From NCBI GenBank assembly GCA_014529385.2, contig CM043947.1, positions 129,258,391 through 129,322,390 on the forward strand: a stretch of 64,000 nt of DNA, in the 5' to 3' direction. Positions 45,791-58,060 of this stretch are shown here, piece after piece; the stretch's first letter is position 1, and each line of letters begins with the position of its first letter. The translations under genes and the position numbers were made by a program. The notes beneath the pieces are model-generated. The model worked only from the letters and a program-made list of their open reading frames with translations. It had not been told where the DNA came from and did not search any database. This DNA is from Adiantum capillus-veneris. Lineage: Eukaryota > Streptophyta > Polypodiopsida > Polypodiales > Pteridaceae.

Positions 45791-47435
45791 TATCTATAGA
45801 TATAAAGTTGGAGCAGTCGTGCTCTAGCGAGGCTTAGCAGATTAATCCTCTTAAGATAGAGATGCCTCTTACTATGGATATGATTTGTAGTTTGTTTATA
45901 TGCTCATACTAGAGGCTGATATGGTGATGTCAGAACATTTGATGTAGTTCTAATGATGCAAAGGATGCAATTAGCATTGAGGTGTCTGCTACACATAGAT
46001 CGGTAGACGTTGCACTGAGCTTTGATATGGATACAAGGCATTGGTCCTTTGTGAGTCTCATGTACAACCATCTAGTGTGGAGACCAGAGAGAGCAGCTAT
46101 AGTGGAAGAATTTACAGTTGAGGTCGTCAGTCGGAGATCGAAGAGAGTAGTTGTAGTGGAAACATTTGCAGTTGAGGTTATCAATCGAGTGATGATTGAC
46201 ACTAACATGATGCATTGTGGAGCTATGTAGGTCATTATGGGATACCTATAAGATATGCATGTGCAGTTTAGCAGAGATACGCACTTCAGCACATCGCTAG
46301 AGCTTATACGATGGCATGCGTGTACTTTGAGAGAGCTAGTGGGTGTAAGTTGAGAGAGTCTCTCATCTACCATTGTATATTCTACTGATTCCTATAGTGG
46401 ATCCACTAATTGGCACACTCGTCTTAAAGTGAGAGGTTGTTGGGGTAAAGGCAGAGTGTCATACCTCGGACCGCGGCGACAATGTCCGACCGCCCACTTA
46501 CTTTCCCCTTATTTTTTGTACATACAACAATATACAACTCACTCTGTCTTTTGCTTAAGAGGTTAGCTCCACCCACACACAGCCTCGGTCTTCTCCCTTT
46601 TGTCTCTCTCGCATACACACTCTTTCACTAATTTCTCATGGCAAGCTTGGTGATAATTTGGTTAACATGTACGCAACATGTGATGAACTTATGGGCCACA
46701 CGAAGTGCTTGTTGACATTCTCGGTCGAAAAGCATTCTTATCGGTCCCAACGGTGGCAATGTATGCATAGGCTTGTTGAGTCACGTTGGGACTACCTTGT
46801 GTGTGCCATCTTACCTCTGTATTCTTCCTATGACAAAGGCAATGAATAAATGAAAATACTAATCTACTAGAGCAAAAGATGCATCTTTATTCTACAAAAG
46901 ACAAGAAACTTGTCACAACAAAAGTGCACTTGAATAATCAACAAGCTCAAAATAAAGAAACTCTCCACCAAAATAGACGAGGGAGAAGATCGACATAGTA
47001 TTGGGGACCATAAGATGGGCTAGTCCCCCCCTTAAAGAGAATCTTTATTAGGAAGGATCTTTGTACAAGCACAAGAATTGGAGAAACCCCTCCGTTGTTA
47101 GTCTCACACTTGATGGTCATTTCCTTCTCGTGCAGGAAATTCCAAGAAACTAACTCTCACTTCCTTTTTTGTATGTGCTCGGAGTGTGATACTCTGCAGA
47201 CCATTCCAAATTCTATTTCCAGAATCCCTGAGTGTAGGCCGAGGCCTCCTTGCTCCTTCTTTGTGATGGAGTACCTATAAAAATCACAAAACCAAAAACA
47301 GCAACTTGAAGAGCGTATTCACAATTTGTACCTATTGCTCCAAGCGGTGCGAAAAAGCGATCTTTGCATGTTGGCTTTGCACGATCACTTGCAGAATCTC
47401 GATGGTAGGGTCACTTCTAGGTAGCACTAGCAAAT
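45791..47435. other. Retroelement debris, nothing identified
   Basis: Open frames of 60-147 codons on both strands lack recognisable motifs. GGTTGTTGGGGTAAAGG near 46435 could be a polypurine/LTR border of the copia element but has no second copy to compare with. Confidence 0.35.
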
Positions 47436-47439
47436 CTGA

Positions 47440-48251
47440 GAGAAAGAGAGGAAGCGTTGGTAGCTTTTATAGACTTCTGGGACCGGCACGAATAGCCGGC
47501 AGGGATCCTGCAACAATAGTAGAGGATGGGGAGCTAGAAAAAGCAGGGAGAGGAGGGAGAAGGCTGGCGGTTTGTTTTTTAGAGAGAGGAGAGAGATTGT
47601 AGATTTTTGGGTTGTTTTTAGCAGATGTGGGGACGCCTCCTTCTGGCTTGCTTTCTCTAAAACAATGCCTACCCACTTACTAAAATGGACAACCGGTCAT
47701 TTTTTCTTTTTAAATAAGTGTGAACCTATTCAAAACTCAAAGAATTATGAGTTGAAAATGGATGCATAGACAAACACCTTCCAGGCATCCCCAAATGCAG
47801 TTCTCATGCGCATATGCTATGCAGACATAGATTTCTCGCGAGAAAGCATCTGCTTTCCCAAAAAGCACTTAAAAATATTCTGCTTTTTAGAAAAAGCTTC
47901 TCAAAACCTATCTTTATTCTTGTGCCTACATCTTTACACTTATTCTTTTTTTCAATTTGGATTTCTAGCCATACCAATGGAAGATTCCCTTTTCCATGGT
48001 CCCATCACCCATCATGTGATGCATTAGGAATATCCACTTTCCGGTCTCTCCCACCAAACTAACGGTACAACTCCTTCGCGATGCTTAATGTCACCCATTA
48101 TATGACACATCAGAGTTTTTCGTTCCTAATGGCTTTTATCAATTCTAGTAGATCTACAATTCCTAACTTTTACAGTTCAACTGTACATATTTAAATATCC
48201 CAATTTCAATATATAGAAATTACTATTAAAAAAAAAGTCCATTTAGCAACA
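47440..48251 (-). mobile_element. Ty3/gypsy 3' LTR, copy 1
   Basis: About 800 bp aligns with 49940-50722 in the same orientation: CAGGGATCCTGCAACAATAG, AAATAAGTGTGAAC, CTTTTTAGAAAAAGCTT, CATCATGTGATGCAT, GTCCATTTAGCAAC. The upper edge is ...TTAGCAACA (minus strand TGTTGCTAAATGG), preceded on the minus strand by CAGAGGGA, a polypurine tract after the integrase. The lower edge is approximate. Confidence 0.65.
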
Positions 48252-48255
48252 TCCC

Positions 48256-48860
48256 TCTGGCTTCTAAACAATTGTCCTCAATTATAGTGCTTATACATAT
48301 CCTTCTAGAATCTCAAGATAAGATGTTAATTCTTGCTCGATACCAAATACTTTCGTGTACTCCTAGACTTTATTGGCCACTCTTGATGAATAATATGTTT
48401 TGGTTGGAGTATTTCTTTCATTTCCTCAACCTCTAAAGATTCCTCAAGAATAGGCTTAGTTGGAAGTGGTCCCGCATATGGCCGGAGTAAACTAACATGG
48501 AAATCATTTTGGATCCTCCAAAATTATTAAAATGTCACATCGTTCACTTCGTCAATTATCTTAAATGGCCCAAATAACAATTGGAAACTTGTATTACTTT
48601 CTTCTTATGAGTCGCTTGTTTCTTAACTTGAGTAAGAACAATCGACTGCTTGTTAAGTCCAAATTCCTTTTGTGCTTGTCCGTAGTTTTCTGAGAGCATA
48701 ATATTGCTCTCTTAACTTGCCCATAGGCAGTGTCCATATCTTGAACAAACTGATCTGCTACAAATATCATATCCTCAGTTAAAAGGATCGATGAAAGCAA
48801 AGGCTTACCATAAAAAACACTAAAGTTTTTGGAAGGGAGGCAGTCATACATACCAAGCTA
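48256..48860 (-). pseudogene. Ty3/gypsy integrase C-terminus and chromodomain remnant
   Basis: Minus strand 48851-48594 reads FVQDMDTAYGQVKRAILCSQ, KHKRNLDL and LLKLRNKRL, the integrase C-terminal domain. Further on, IQNDFHVSLLRPYAGPLP, then EILQPKHIIH and RKYLVS resemble a chromodomain as in chromoviruses. Stops follow before the polypurine tract. The integrase core is missing above 48860. Confidence 0.65.
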
Positions 48861-49049
48861 AAGCATCCTAATGTAATACCCTTGTCTGCTGCACAAAGAG
48901 ACCATCTAAACAAAAACCTAGTATTATAATGGACCTCATGCAACAAGACCTTTGGGTTTTGATGCTTGGAAGGATAGAGTTTGGAATGAGTCCACCCTTC
49001 TCCCAACGATGGCGTTTGTCTCCCTCCTATGCGTTATGGCACTAACGCC

Positions 49050-49053
49050 CACC

Positions 49054-49098
<45 letters not shown>
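49050..49098 (+). repeat. (GA)n microsatellite
   Basis: About 24 GA units between the gypsy remnant and the next ORF remnant. Confidence 0.95.
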
Positions 49099-49104
<6 letters not shown>

Positions 49105-49293
49105 GTGAGTGAGAGACAATTGGGAAAAAAGAGAGTGTCTATAAATATACGCTTGGGTGTCAATTGAGCACAAGTGTATGTGTGAATTGTGACGTTGTGC
49201 AAGGATCAAGGAATAAGCAACCAATTTGTACAGGACGATACGAGCTTGGTGGGCTTGTGAGAAAGTGTCTAACTATAACTTGTCACAAATGGA

Positions 49294-49743
49294 TTGTTGG
49301 CTAAGTTGGTGGCATGTATACGGTACCCTCATTGGAGGAAACACTTAGTCGGGATAAACATTGCTAAGAAATTTTTTGATGAATTCTTGTATTTTAGTGC
49401 TCGAATGAAATCCCATTATAACAATATATTGCAGGAAGTGGATGATCTATCGTACATTCCGACTACAAATCTTGTTGAAACAAAACACGCGAGTTGGCTT
49501 GCTGTCGAGGAAAACAAAGAAATGTTGGGCTTGTACGATGCATGCGTATCTGTTTAGTCAAACACTTTGCTTCAAAGTGTGAAGATGCTTGGCTTTGTCG
49601 AGGGTAGATACCACGGAGCTGGACCACAACCAAAAAAATTGCTCGTCGGAGACAACAAGGCTCCTTTTGGAGAATTTTGTGATTTAGTAGGGTGGCGTGT
49701 ATCTGTATCTTCTTACGGTCCTAGCCCTAAGTTTGAAGCATAA
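49294..49743 (+). pseudogene. Unrecognised protein fragment, possibly transposase-derived
   Basis: A single frame of 150 codons from 49294 to TAA at 49741-49743 with one internal TAG (49555). Composition is protein-like: KKFFDEFLYFSARMKSHY, TTNLVETKHASWLAVEENK, then VKMLGFVEGRYHGAGPQPKK. The NLVE..HASWL pattern is reminiscent of the C-terminal part of plant DNA-transposon proteins, but I cannot name a family. There is no obvious start; upstream is microsatellite. The end of the frame abuts gypsy LTR copy 2 material. Confidence 0.35.
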
Positions 49744-49939
49744 TGTTTTTATATATACATGTAACATTGAAGGTTCAATTGGATTGTGAAATAGCAAAGA
49801 AAGCTGACTCCAAAAAGCTCTCTCCAATGAGGGCATGGAAAGCATTTTTCTTGAAACACTACTTCAGTGAAAGGATTGAAAAAGCTCCCTCCAAAAGCTC
49901 TCTCCATTCCCATCCCCTCGAAAATATGAGAGGAAGAGA

Positions 49940-50065
49940 GGGAGCACTGTTTAATTTTTTAGACTTTTGGGACTATCAGGAATAGTCGACAGGGATCCTA
50001 CAACAATAGTAGAGGATGGGGCACTAGAAAAAGCAGGGAGACGAGGGAGAAGGCTAAAGGTAGGT

Positions 50066-50111
<46 letters not shown>

Positions 50112-50722
50112 ACAAATTTTTTGACTATTTTTAGCAGAAGGGGGCGCCTCCTTTTGGCTTACTGTTTCTTTTTAAATAAGTGTGAACGTGTTCAAAACTA
50201 AAAAAGACTTATGAGCTAAGAACGGATGTTGACACAAACACATTCTAGGTGTCCCCGAATACAGTCCTCATGCACAGATGCAATGCAGACATAGATTCCT
50301 CGTCAGAAAGCATTTGCTTTCACGAAAAGCACTTTAAAAATATTTTGCTTTTTAGAAAAAGCTTTTTAGAACCCATCTTTATTCTTGTGCTTGCATCTTT
50401 ACGCGTATGCCTTTTTCTGGTTTGGGTTTCTTGCTAGACCAATAGAATATTCCCTTTTCGATGCTCCTGTCACCCATCATGTGATGCATCGGTAATATCC
50501 ATTTCCTGGTCTCTCCCACCAAACGAATGGTACTCCTCCTTCGCAATGCTTAATGTCACCCATCATTTGACACATCAGAGTTGTTCGTTTCTTGATGGCT
50601 TTTATCAATTCCAGTAGATCTATAGTTCCTAACTTTTACAATTCATGTGCACACATTTAAATATCTTAATTTCAATAAAATAAAAACTACTCAAAAAGAA
50701 AGAAAATAGTCCATTTAGCAAC
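49940..50722 (-). mobile_element. Ty3/gypsy LTR, copy 2
   Basis: Same family and orientation as 47440-48251. A (GA)n tract at 50082-50110 occupies the place where copy 1 has only AGAGAGAGGAGAGAGA (47580-47595). The upper edge reads TTAGCAACG in place of TTAGCAACA. The two copies differ at many sites, so they are old, and the intervening 49.3-kb fragment suggests separate insertions or a rearranged element. Confidence 0.6.
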
Positions 50723-52435
50723 GAAACCTTTTTGGGCATCAACTCTATGAGATCTATCTCCCTTTGAACAAACGTGAGTTGCAACAGGTAGCAACCCGGT
50801 AAGGGAATACATAAGTTCAATAAAGAGAAACATTGCATGGACTATAATGCCAAAATATATTATATACAAGCTTCTCTCTTTACCACTTTCAATGCTCTAA
50901 CTACCTATGGGTAGGATAATGGAGGTCCTACACATGTAGCAAACTAGCTATCTTGTTAGAAGGTTGAAATCACGTTAGTAGCAAAAACTAGGGCAAAAAG
51001 CTTTCAATTTTGACAAATGCTATGAATTTGCTATAGTATGTAAAACAAGTTGTAATTCAATGCTAATTGAGTTCCTAATGCCAAGGCATTTGGACACACA
51101 CCTATTTTGTGCTAGTGCATTAATGTTAAAAAACTATCTCTAACTTTGACAAGGATTTTGCATTGTTCTTTGAAAAGATATAGAAATTTACCATTCTTTT
51201 CCAGTAATAAACCATTTCAATGTTGAATATGGACAAATCTCAAATTATGAAAACATATAGTCAATGCCTTGAGGTAAGGTATTTGTTCACACACATCACT
51301 GATATTGATGAAATACAGAAAGAGTATTGCATCATAGTCATGATTATCAAGTAATGGTTTTTATGTGACGAGCGTGTCACTCACATATGGAACTCATTCA
51401 AGAGCTTGAGACTAGTACCCTTCTTGTGAATGGCCATGTGTGTGCATATATCATGAAAGTGGGTGCTAAATAGACATCCTTAATCTTTTAGATAATAATT
51501 CAAGCTAGCATAGATGCAATAAGTTTCTCCATTACAAATGTGGAAGGGAAAACATTAAAAATAAAATCTACTAGGAGGTATGAGAAACTCTAAGTGATCG
51601 GCATAATTTTGAATCAAAATGGGTGTTGGTGCAATTGTTTATGGTGGATAAGCCATTGTACCAGTCATGATGAGGACATAATTAAAGTAAGTAGAGAAAC
51701 TAATTACTTGATGCAAAGATAGCATAAACTTGATGCAATGAACCGTATTATTAGGTGATTATTGAGTTATACACAAGCTAACATTATAGCTTTGAGCTAA
51801 AGCATATTTGCACACACAGGTGATGATATGACTGGGGTTTCTAAGTAGGTTGCACATTAGGATTTACCACATGGTCTATCACGTCATAAGTTGACTAAGC
51901 ATACGCATGTAAGAGGGGACACACACACACATTAGGTGCTACAAAACCCGCACCGTAACAATCCTCCCTATGTGGGTTTTGTCTGCATCACTCATACTAT
52001 CTCTCCTCAAAACACACTAGGGGTAGGTTCACAAGACACAATTCTCCCTTTGAATACAGATTGGATGAACAAATTCATTCAAACACAAGGTGGGACACAC
52101 AAAGTCCTCCCCTACAACACAGGGGTGAGGACCACGTGGCTAACGTGCCCAAATCACATTGAGGTGGTCTTACCACTTGGGGTCATCGCAACCTCGAGGG
52201 CAATTTTTGAATCTCTCACAAAATTTTGGATAGACATAAAACTCTGATATTGATGCGTTGTTGTTTGTTGATTTAAAGTGTGAATGTAACTTTCCACAAA
52301 AAAAAAGAACTTGAGAAATATGGCATATATAGCTTCTAAAAGGATTAGGGTGGGTTAGCCAAAGTGGCATTCATGGCTAATTTATATATTAATAATACTA
52401 ATAAGAATAGCACTACAAGGACCACCGGCTATCAG
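50723..52435. other. Intergenic, nothing recognised
   Basis: AT-rich sequence with a short (AC)n at about 51920-51931. The stretch 51930-52190 has LTR-like composition (AATCCTCCC, CACAAGACAC) but no second copy or border. Confidence 0.45.
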
Positions 52436-52570
52436 CAAACACCACGGACCACCGACCATTGGACGACCGTTTTTCGATTGTCTTTTGACCGTCGGCCACC
52501 GGCCAAAGACCGCGGACCATCGACCACCGAGCAACCGTTTTTTGATTGTCTTTCACCATCTTCCGACCAA
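52436..52570 (+). repeat. 68-bp tandem duplication of CCACCGACC-type sequence
   Basis: CGGACCACCGACCA (52445) and CGGACCATCGACCA (52513) head two units, each followed by an AACCG/GACCG stretch and TTTTTCGATTGTCTTT or TTTTTTGATTGTCTTT. Confidence 0.75.
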
Positions 52571-52661
52571 TATATTGCAACAAAAATGAATATTCTAGCA
52601 AATAAAAAATCTTGGGGGCTTCCGCCTCCGAGTCACCCGAAGTTGGCCCTAAATTTGTTCC

Positions 52662-52937
52662 GTGCCATCCACGATCACAAATAAAGATCTCATCAGCGTG
52701 CAAAGTTGGAATCCACCAAATACCATTGGCTTCTCCTCATATGGAAGCCTTACAAATTGTGCAGCATATATTGTGGTGGAAAAACTAAAAGAGGTGGGCA
52801 TTGCAAGTATACCAACAAGTATGACACAAACTAAAGCTACACAAAGTTTATTTTGGTTACTTGATTCAGAGAATTTTCTTCCCCACATTTGCAAATTGTT
52901 GTTAGAATTTAATTTAGGTATTTATGCTTCAAGCTAA
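52662..52937 (+). CDS. Hypothetical small ORF
   Basis: A 91-codon frame with balanced composition (SLTNCAAYIVVEKLKEVGIA, TKATQSLFWLLDSENFLP). No family recognised and no regulatory signals seen. It may be the end of a decayed transposon or a chance frame; a plant gene exon is also possible. Confidence 0.25.
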   Translation: MPSTITNKDLISVQSWNPPNTIGFSSYGSLTNCAAYIVVEKLKEVGIASIPTSMTQTKATQSLFWLLDSENFLPHICKLLLEFNLGIYASS

Positions 52938-53052
52938 ACACTCAAAGCATTATGCTATGTGTAGATGCAAGAATTGTAGTTTGGTCATTATGCTTCGATC
53001 TAAACACTCATAGCACTAGGCAATGTGTTGGTTGCATCGTACATGTTCGCTA

Positions 53053-53218
53053 GAAACTTGGATTTTTATTTATTACATAGATCTTTAGTCAATAATAAGT
53101 ATTGTTTCTTCTTTGGAAATAAGTAAATAGGAAAGTTAGATTTTTATTTATTACACAAATCTTTAGTCAATAATAGGTGTTGTTTCATCTTTGGAAATAA
53201 GTAAATGGGAAACTTAGA
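53053..53218 (+). repeat. 78-bp tandem duplication
   Basis: GATTTTTATTTATTACA starts at 53061 and 53139. Both units contain ATCTTTAGTCAATAATA and TTTGGAAATAAGTAAAT with a few differences. Confidence 0.85.
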
Positions 53219-53862
53219 TATTGTCTTTATAAATTGGTTGAAAAAGCTGAAACTGATCACCTCTTATAGAAATAAATAATTTTTACTAGATGGAGTTTTC
53301 GAGAGCATCTCTCGTCTCTTCCGCATTTACATTCCCAAATGATGAAAAAGGCCCAACGCAGTTCACAACAAGTTGCACGTTATGCACAATGACATTACCC
53401 TAGGAAATTACTTAAAAGAGGTGTTGATTATGACAAGAGTATGGTGTGCAAAGTTTTGTGTAGGCTCTTCTTGCATTCTCTTCTCTATAGGATCAAACAA
53501 CCTCTATATTTCTTATATCATAAGATCCACCTAAATTTGAGAGGCTGAGATCTTAATGACTCTCTATCTTGACTCGTCACAATGTAGTTTGCAATTTTTC
53601 CTACTACTATTAGAAAAGGCTTGTAATGGAGAAAAGCTCTCAAAACTAATATTTCTTTATGTACTCGATGGCACAAAAAAAATAACTTTGAACTATGTGA
53701 TAAAATACAATGCATAAAGATATCTAAGGTGGGCTAATGAAAAATGGTGCTCTTTCTTTTCACAGATAAAATTGATTATCATCATTTTTATTTTTATTTT
53801 TTACAACACTAGGGGGCCCATATGGGGAGGTGCTTATCCCTTCCAAATATTAGGCACGAAAG
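53219..53862. other. Intergenic, nothing recognised
   Basis: AT-rich sequence without repeats or ORFs of note. Confidence 0.5.
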
Positions 53863-54160
53863 ATAGTCGGGCAAGGGCCGTGTACCATTAGGCAAAAGCC
53901 ATACATAGGCACCATCTGGCCACCTAATTGATACACCACATGGACTGGAAATAATGGAGAGAACTCATAGCAACAAGCTAAGAACCTCCTCCTCCTCAAG
54001 TGACCCACCCCAAGAGGAGGATGCACTTGAGTGTTCAAGGGCAAGAGCCCTAGTAACATGTACACTAGGTGAGCACAAGGTGTTCCTCTAGAGGGGATCC
54101 AACGGGGGAATTGAACCCACAACCCGTACGTTGAGAAGCCAAAGCCTAAGCCTGATCATC
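53863..54160 (-). mobile_element. SINE-like element (box B on minus strand)
   Basis: Minus strand: TTTGGCTTCTCAACG (weak box A), then GGGTTGTGGGTTCAATTCCC with a good Pol III box B (GGTTCAATTCC, + strand about 54105-54115). A body follows that reaches about 53869 and is shared with 37499-37690. The other copy lacks the head, as expected of a 5'-truncated retrocopy. Confidence 0.5.
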
Positions 54161-54285
54161 ATCAAGTCACACATGTAGTAAAGAAAAAAACACTATAGGT
54201 ACAGATATAGGTAGCCCTCACTACCTCAAGGTATTTAGTTGATTTCAATGCCCATATAAAAGATTGTGTGTGCATGCATGTGTCC

Positions 54286-54287
<2 letters not shown>

Positions 54288-54332
<45 letters not shown>
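54288..54332 (+). repeat. (TG)n microsatellite
   Basis: About 22 TG units, interrupted only near the 5' edge. Confidence 0.95.
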
Positions 54333-54336
<4 letters not shown>

Positions 54337-54781
54337 CGATGAAGGTATGCATGCAGAAAGAGAACACAATCACAAACACTGATTTGCAGTAATGTGCTTC
54401 AGTGAGATAACGAGTAAGCACGGTTGAGACAAAAAAAGTGCCCACTTCCCATCCTTCTCTACATTCACCACAATATGAATTGTGTACTCTCTATGCCACC
54501 ACTTAGGACATAACCTAAGGCTTACTTCATACTCCAAGTTTCAAGGGTTTGTGCCATGTGGATGGCCTCATTGCTCTTGGTTTTTTTCAGTTCACTCAAG
54601 CAAACAAGGTGAAGGGTCACATTGGCATTCTAAAACAATTTTATGAAATATCAAAGAAAATTTCAATCACTCAATCCATCACATCGAGTGTATGTCTACC
54701 TCCATCAAGTGCCATGTATAGGGCTCTCCATTCTTCCACGCTGACGGCGAAAAAATACTTTTGAAAGAGTGTGTGTTGATT

Positions 54782-54840
<59 letters not shown>

Positions 54841-55783
54841 GCTACTACCTTCTGCAAAAGGTTGAATGACCTGTCACTCAACATTCCAAGTCCTAATTAC
54901 TAAAGAGATATATTTAGCCATTTACAAACTAGGAAAGCAATATAACCTATAGCTTAAAAATAATCATATGCTTTGGCAACATTTTTAGACAGTTCAGAAA
55001 AATATGCATTATATATAGTAGCCTGAATTTTGACAACTCTGACCATTGACTGTGTGCGTGCGCGTAGAGGTTATGCATCATGTGCAAGCTTATCAACTAA
55101 TAGTACATTGCAACAAAGCAGATTGTCTCTGTGCCTTGATATGGGCACAACGGCTCACGTTGCCTCCAGAGCCCACCATTACATGCTCAACATATGCGAG
55201 CAAATCAAAGTAATTATCTTTCATCACAATTCTCTCCTTGCTGCCTGCACTTTATCTAGACCATTCAAGAAAGATGAAAATGATGACATGGTGTGCATGC
55301 GTGCGCGCAAGACACAGAAGAGGTTCATTTACAACATTGAAGCCTAAGCTGGAGAAACTTAACATCATTTAAACCAATTTCTATCTACTCAAATTTTAGG
55401 ATAAAACAATGTCCTCTGTGTTTCGCCTTATCCCTTGTCGCACCGTTATGTACATAGATGAGATGGCTTTACATTGCCACTATCAATATTAACTCTTGCA
55501 AGTGGCACCAACAAGTTCACCGACCTTTAAATGGTGGATATAGCACCTTGGGTTGATGCAAACAACCAAGACATATTGCCAGCACTACAACTACTGCTCA
55601 AATTTGAGCTGCTGTGCAAAGCAAATCAAGTTAGTCCTCTAAAGACTGTTTCCGGGCCTTCAGATTTAATTGCAAGCGCTCCGGTACTGGAGGAGTCCTG
55701 CCTCGTCTGAATAAAACAGCAAAAGCTCTAATACTCTTGCAGAGTGCAAAAACCTGCAATTACATAACCATCAGCCCATTTTT

Positions 55784-55836
<53 letters not shown>

Positions 55837-55936
55837 GGAAATATTTTCTATTAATAAACATCTTGAGGGCATCATAATACAAAAATCATCAGAGGAAATA
55901 TCCAAACTAACATATACAACTGAAGAAACAAGGCTA
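54333..55936. other. Intergenic with (GA)n and (CT)n tracts
   Basis: (GA)n at 54783-54837 (with one AAA break) and (CT)n at 55791-55833. A 105-codon frame at 55030-55347 has no recognisable motif. Confidence 0.5.
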
Positions 55937-56125
55937 CTACTTGTTTTTCAACCTCTCAGATTTCCTAACATAAGCAACTCTATTAGATACAAGAGGCCAA
56001 AAACTCCTCTCATATTGTCTCATCAATACAGCAAGAGGAGCATCATCTCCATCAGAACTATCTAAAGGGAAAGAGTCAAATAACATGCCACCAGGCTCCA
56101 TAGGGGAAAAAGGGGGTACAGCCAC
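55937..56125 (-). CDS. Hypothetical small ORF
   Basis: Sixty-two codons on the minus strand, MAVPPFSPMEPGGMLFDSF..., ending YVRKSERLKNK. The basic RKSERLK end is seen in several plant and retroelement proteins but is too short to assign. No start evidence beyond the first ATG. Confidence 0.2.
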   Translation of the reverse strand: MAVPPFSPMEPGGMLFDSFPLDSSDGDDAPLAVLMRQYERSFWPLVSNRVAYVRKSERLKNK

Positions 56126-57099
56126 GAGTGCAGCCCCTATGCTTATAAACTAAAATAACTTGAGGCACCTCTGACTGCATCTGTCTCATTCATCCCCCTT
56201 TCTTCGCCTCTCTTCATCTGGATCTCTTGACCTCTCATCAACTCTGCTGGAAGTTCCCGTACCATAAGACTTCCTCCCTATGACCAGGTCTCCCACAAGC
56301 AAAACAAGGGCCAGGAACAAAACAATGTGCAGGAAGCCCAAGGAAGAAGACTCTCTGCCATATATCTTCCCAAAGAATAGTAGGAAGAAAGATGGAACTG
56401 TGGCGGATCCTTCACACAAGAGAAGTGAAGGATAACTTTGATAGAGGGGATCAGACCCCGACCTCTACTGGATGGGGTCTACACCAACCAAGTAAAACAT
56501 CTAGGCGCCTCCCTATCTTGTATGACAAAAATTCTCAAAGAAGGCCTGGTAATCTCTGTCACAGCGAGACTTTCACCCAAGCCAAATAGGTCCATACCCT
56601 GTCTCCACCTATACAAGTAGAAGAATGTTCCGCTCTAATCCAGGGGAACATTCTTCTGTGCCAGTCCCTCATCTGCCTGATCCAATAAAGACTTACATGC
56701 TTGACGAGGGAACAGAGGAATTGGCAAATTTTCCAAGGACTCGGGAGATTTAGGCAAATTCCCGGCAGGGAATCTCCACAAAGCTTGACACGTACATGAA
56801 AAGATTGATCAAGTACTCCAAGGACTCGAAATATATATGTGAATCACCTGAAGAATTACCCGCTTGACAAGGTTCACTCCAGATGGCAAGAGCTTGTCCA
56901 TTCTCTTGTCAAATCGGTAATGAAGTAGAAAGCAAAGCCAAGGCAGAAAAGCAGAAATTGTACTCACTGAAAGAGTTAAGCTCTTGCGAGAAGACAAACC
57001 AATTGATGAAAAGCCTAAAGCACTGTCAGAAGAAGAGCAATGAAAGAAGATCAAATCAGTAGATTTCCCGATGACTTGGGCTAGAAATCGACTTTCGAG
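56126..57099. other. Non-coding, unassigned
   Basis: Probably the leader of the gypsy gag remnant that follows; no LTR border or primer-binding site recognised. Confidence 0.4.
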
Positions 57100-58060
57100 G
57101 TGGCTAAAAGATCCAAGAAGCGTGTTTGTTTCAAGGATGATCCAAATTTTTCTTCGTCTTTAGAGAGTTCCGCTAGTTTATCTTCCTCTAGTTCTAGTAA
57201 GGATGAGAAAAGGCGGAAGAAGCGGAGAAAAATCCTGAAAAGCAAGAAAAGTAGATCCAAGAAAAATTCTAAAATGCATAGAAAGCAATCTAGCAGTTTA
57301 GAGGAGCGGATCTCGTCCTATTCTAAGAGTTCAGACAGTGAGAAAGAGAGAAAGAAGACCAAGGAGTTCAAGGATGGGGGTCAAGCAATCAAGTTTGACA
57401 CATTTTCAGGCTACACACCTATCGAGCCCTTGAATTTATACCAAAAATTGACATTGCCTTTTCAGGAGATTGTTCTCGGAACTTCTTCCTTCAAGGTACA
57501 AAGGGCAACATCTTAATTGAAAGGAAACGCACAAACATGGGTCTAATCTGTTGTTTCATAGAGAAGCAACTAAGAAGTGGATAAAATTCAAGAGAAGTTT
57601 CATCTGCATGGCTATCAGAAAAATATGAAGAAGATGTAACGGGCGGGTTGGCATCATATGAGAATGAAGAAAGAAGACACTTTGGCTGAGTATTCCTAGA
57701 GGTTTTGGGATACCCTTTTGCCAGTGTCCTCGTTTCGAAGCATCTCTTTGAAGGACCAGATTGACCGGTTTTGTTGCAGACTACCAAAAGAGATTCGACG
57801 AAACTGCTCGAGGCAAAAGTCAGATCCATTCAAAGGCTAATGGGACATGCCAAGCAAGGTTTTGGTGTGCATGCTAGCTCATTGACCTATCCTATGGACA
57901 AGTCAGTGTCCACCTAGTGTCCACCTCGATACAACAAGAGTCTTCCAAGGAAAAGAAAGAACCCGAAGAAGCAAGGGAATCAGATGATAATTCATCAAAG
58001 AGTTGCGAAGAAACAAAGAATTCAGCTGATAGTTCATCAGAGAATTCCAAAGATTTAGAT
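57100..58060 (+). pseudogene. Ty3/gypsy gag remnant
   Basis: The first 138 codons are open: a basic, Ser- and Lys-rich N-terminus (RSKKRVCFKDDP, KKRRKILKSKKSRSKK), then FKDGGQAIKFDTFSGYTPIE, the start of the retrotransposon gag domain. After a frame change LKGNAQTWV, RFWDTLLPVSSFRSIS and [12 protein letters not shown] continue the same domain with stops. It closes with an acidic Ser-rich stretch (ESDDNSSKSCEE). It parallels 24674-25200 (same RFWDT.LP..SFR words), so both are one family. Protease and pol are absent. Confidence 0.7.

Noticed and set aside
45930-46373. 147-codon minus-strand frame
   Set aside because: It lies opposite copia debris; Thr/Ser-rich composition mirrors the repeats, with no motif.
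55030-55347. 105-codon frame that briefly suggested RNase H
   Set aside because: No catalytic Asp/Glu arrangement or conserved spacing was present.
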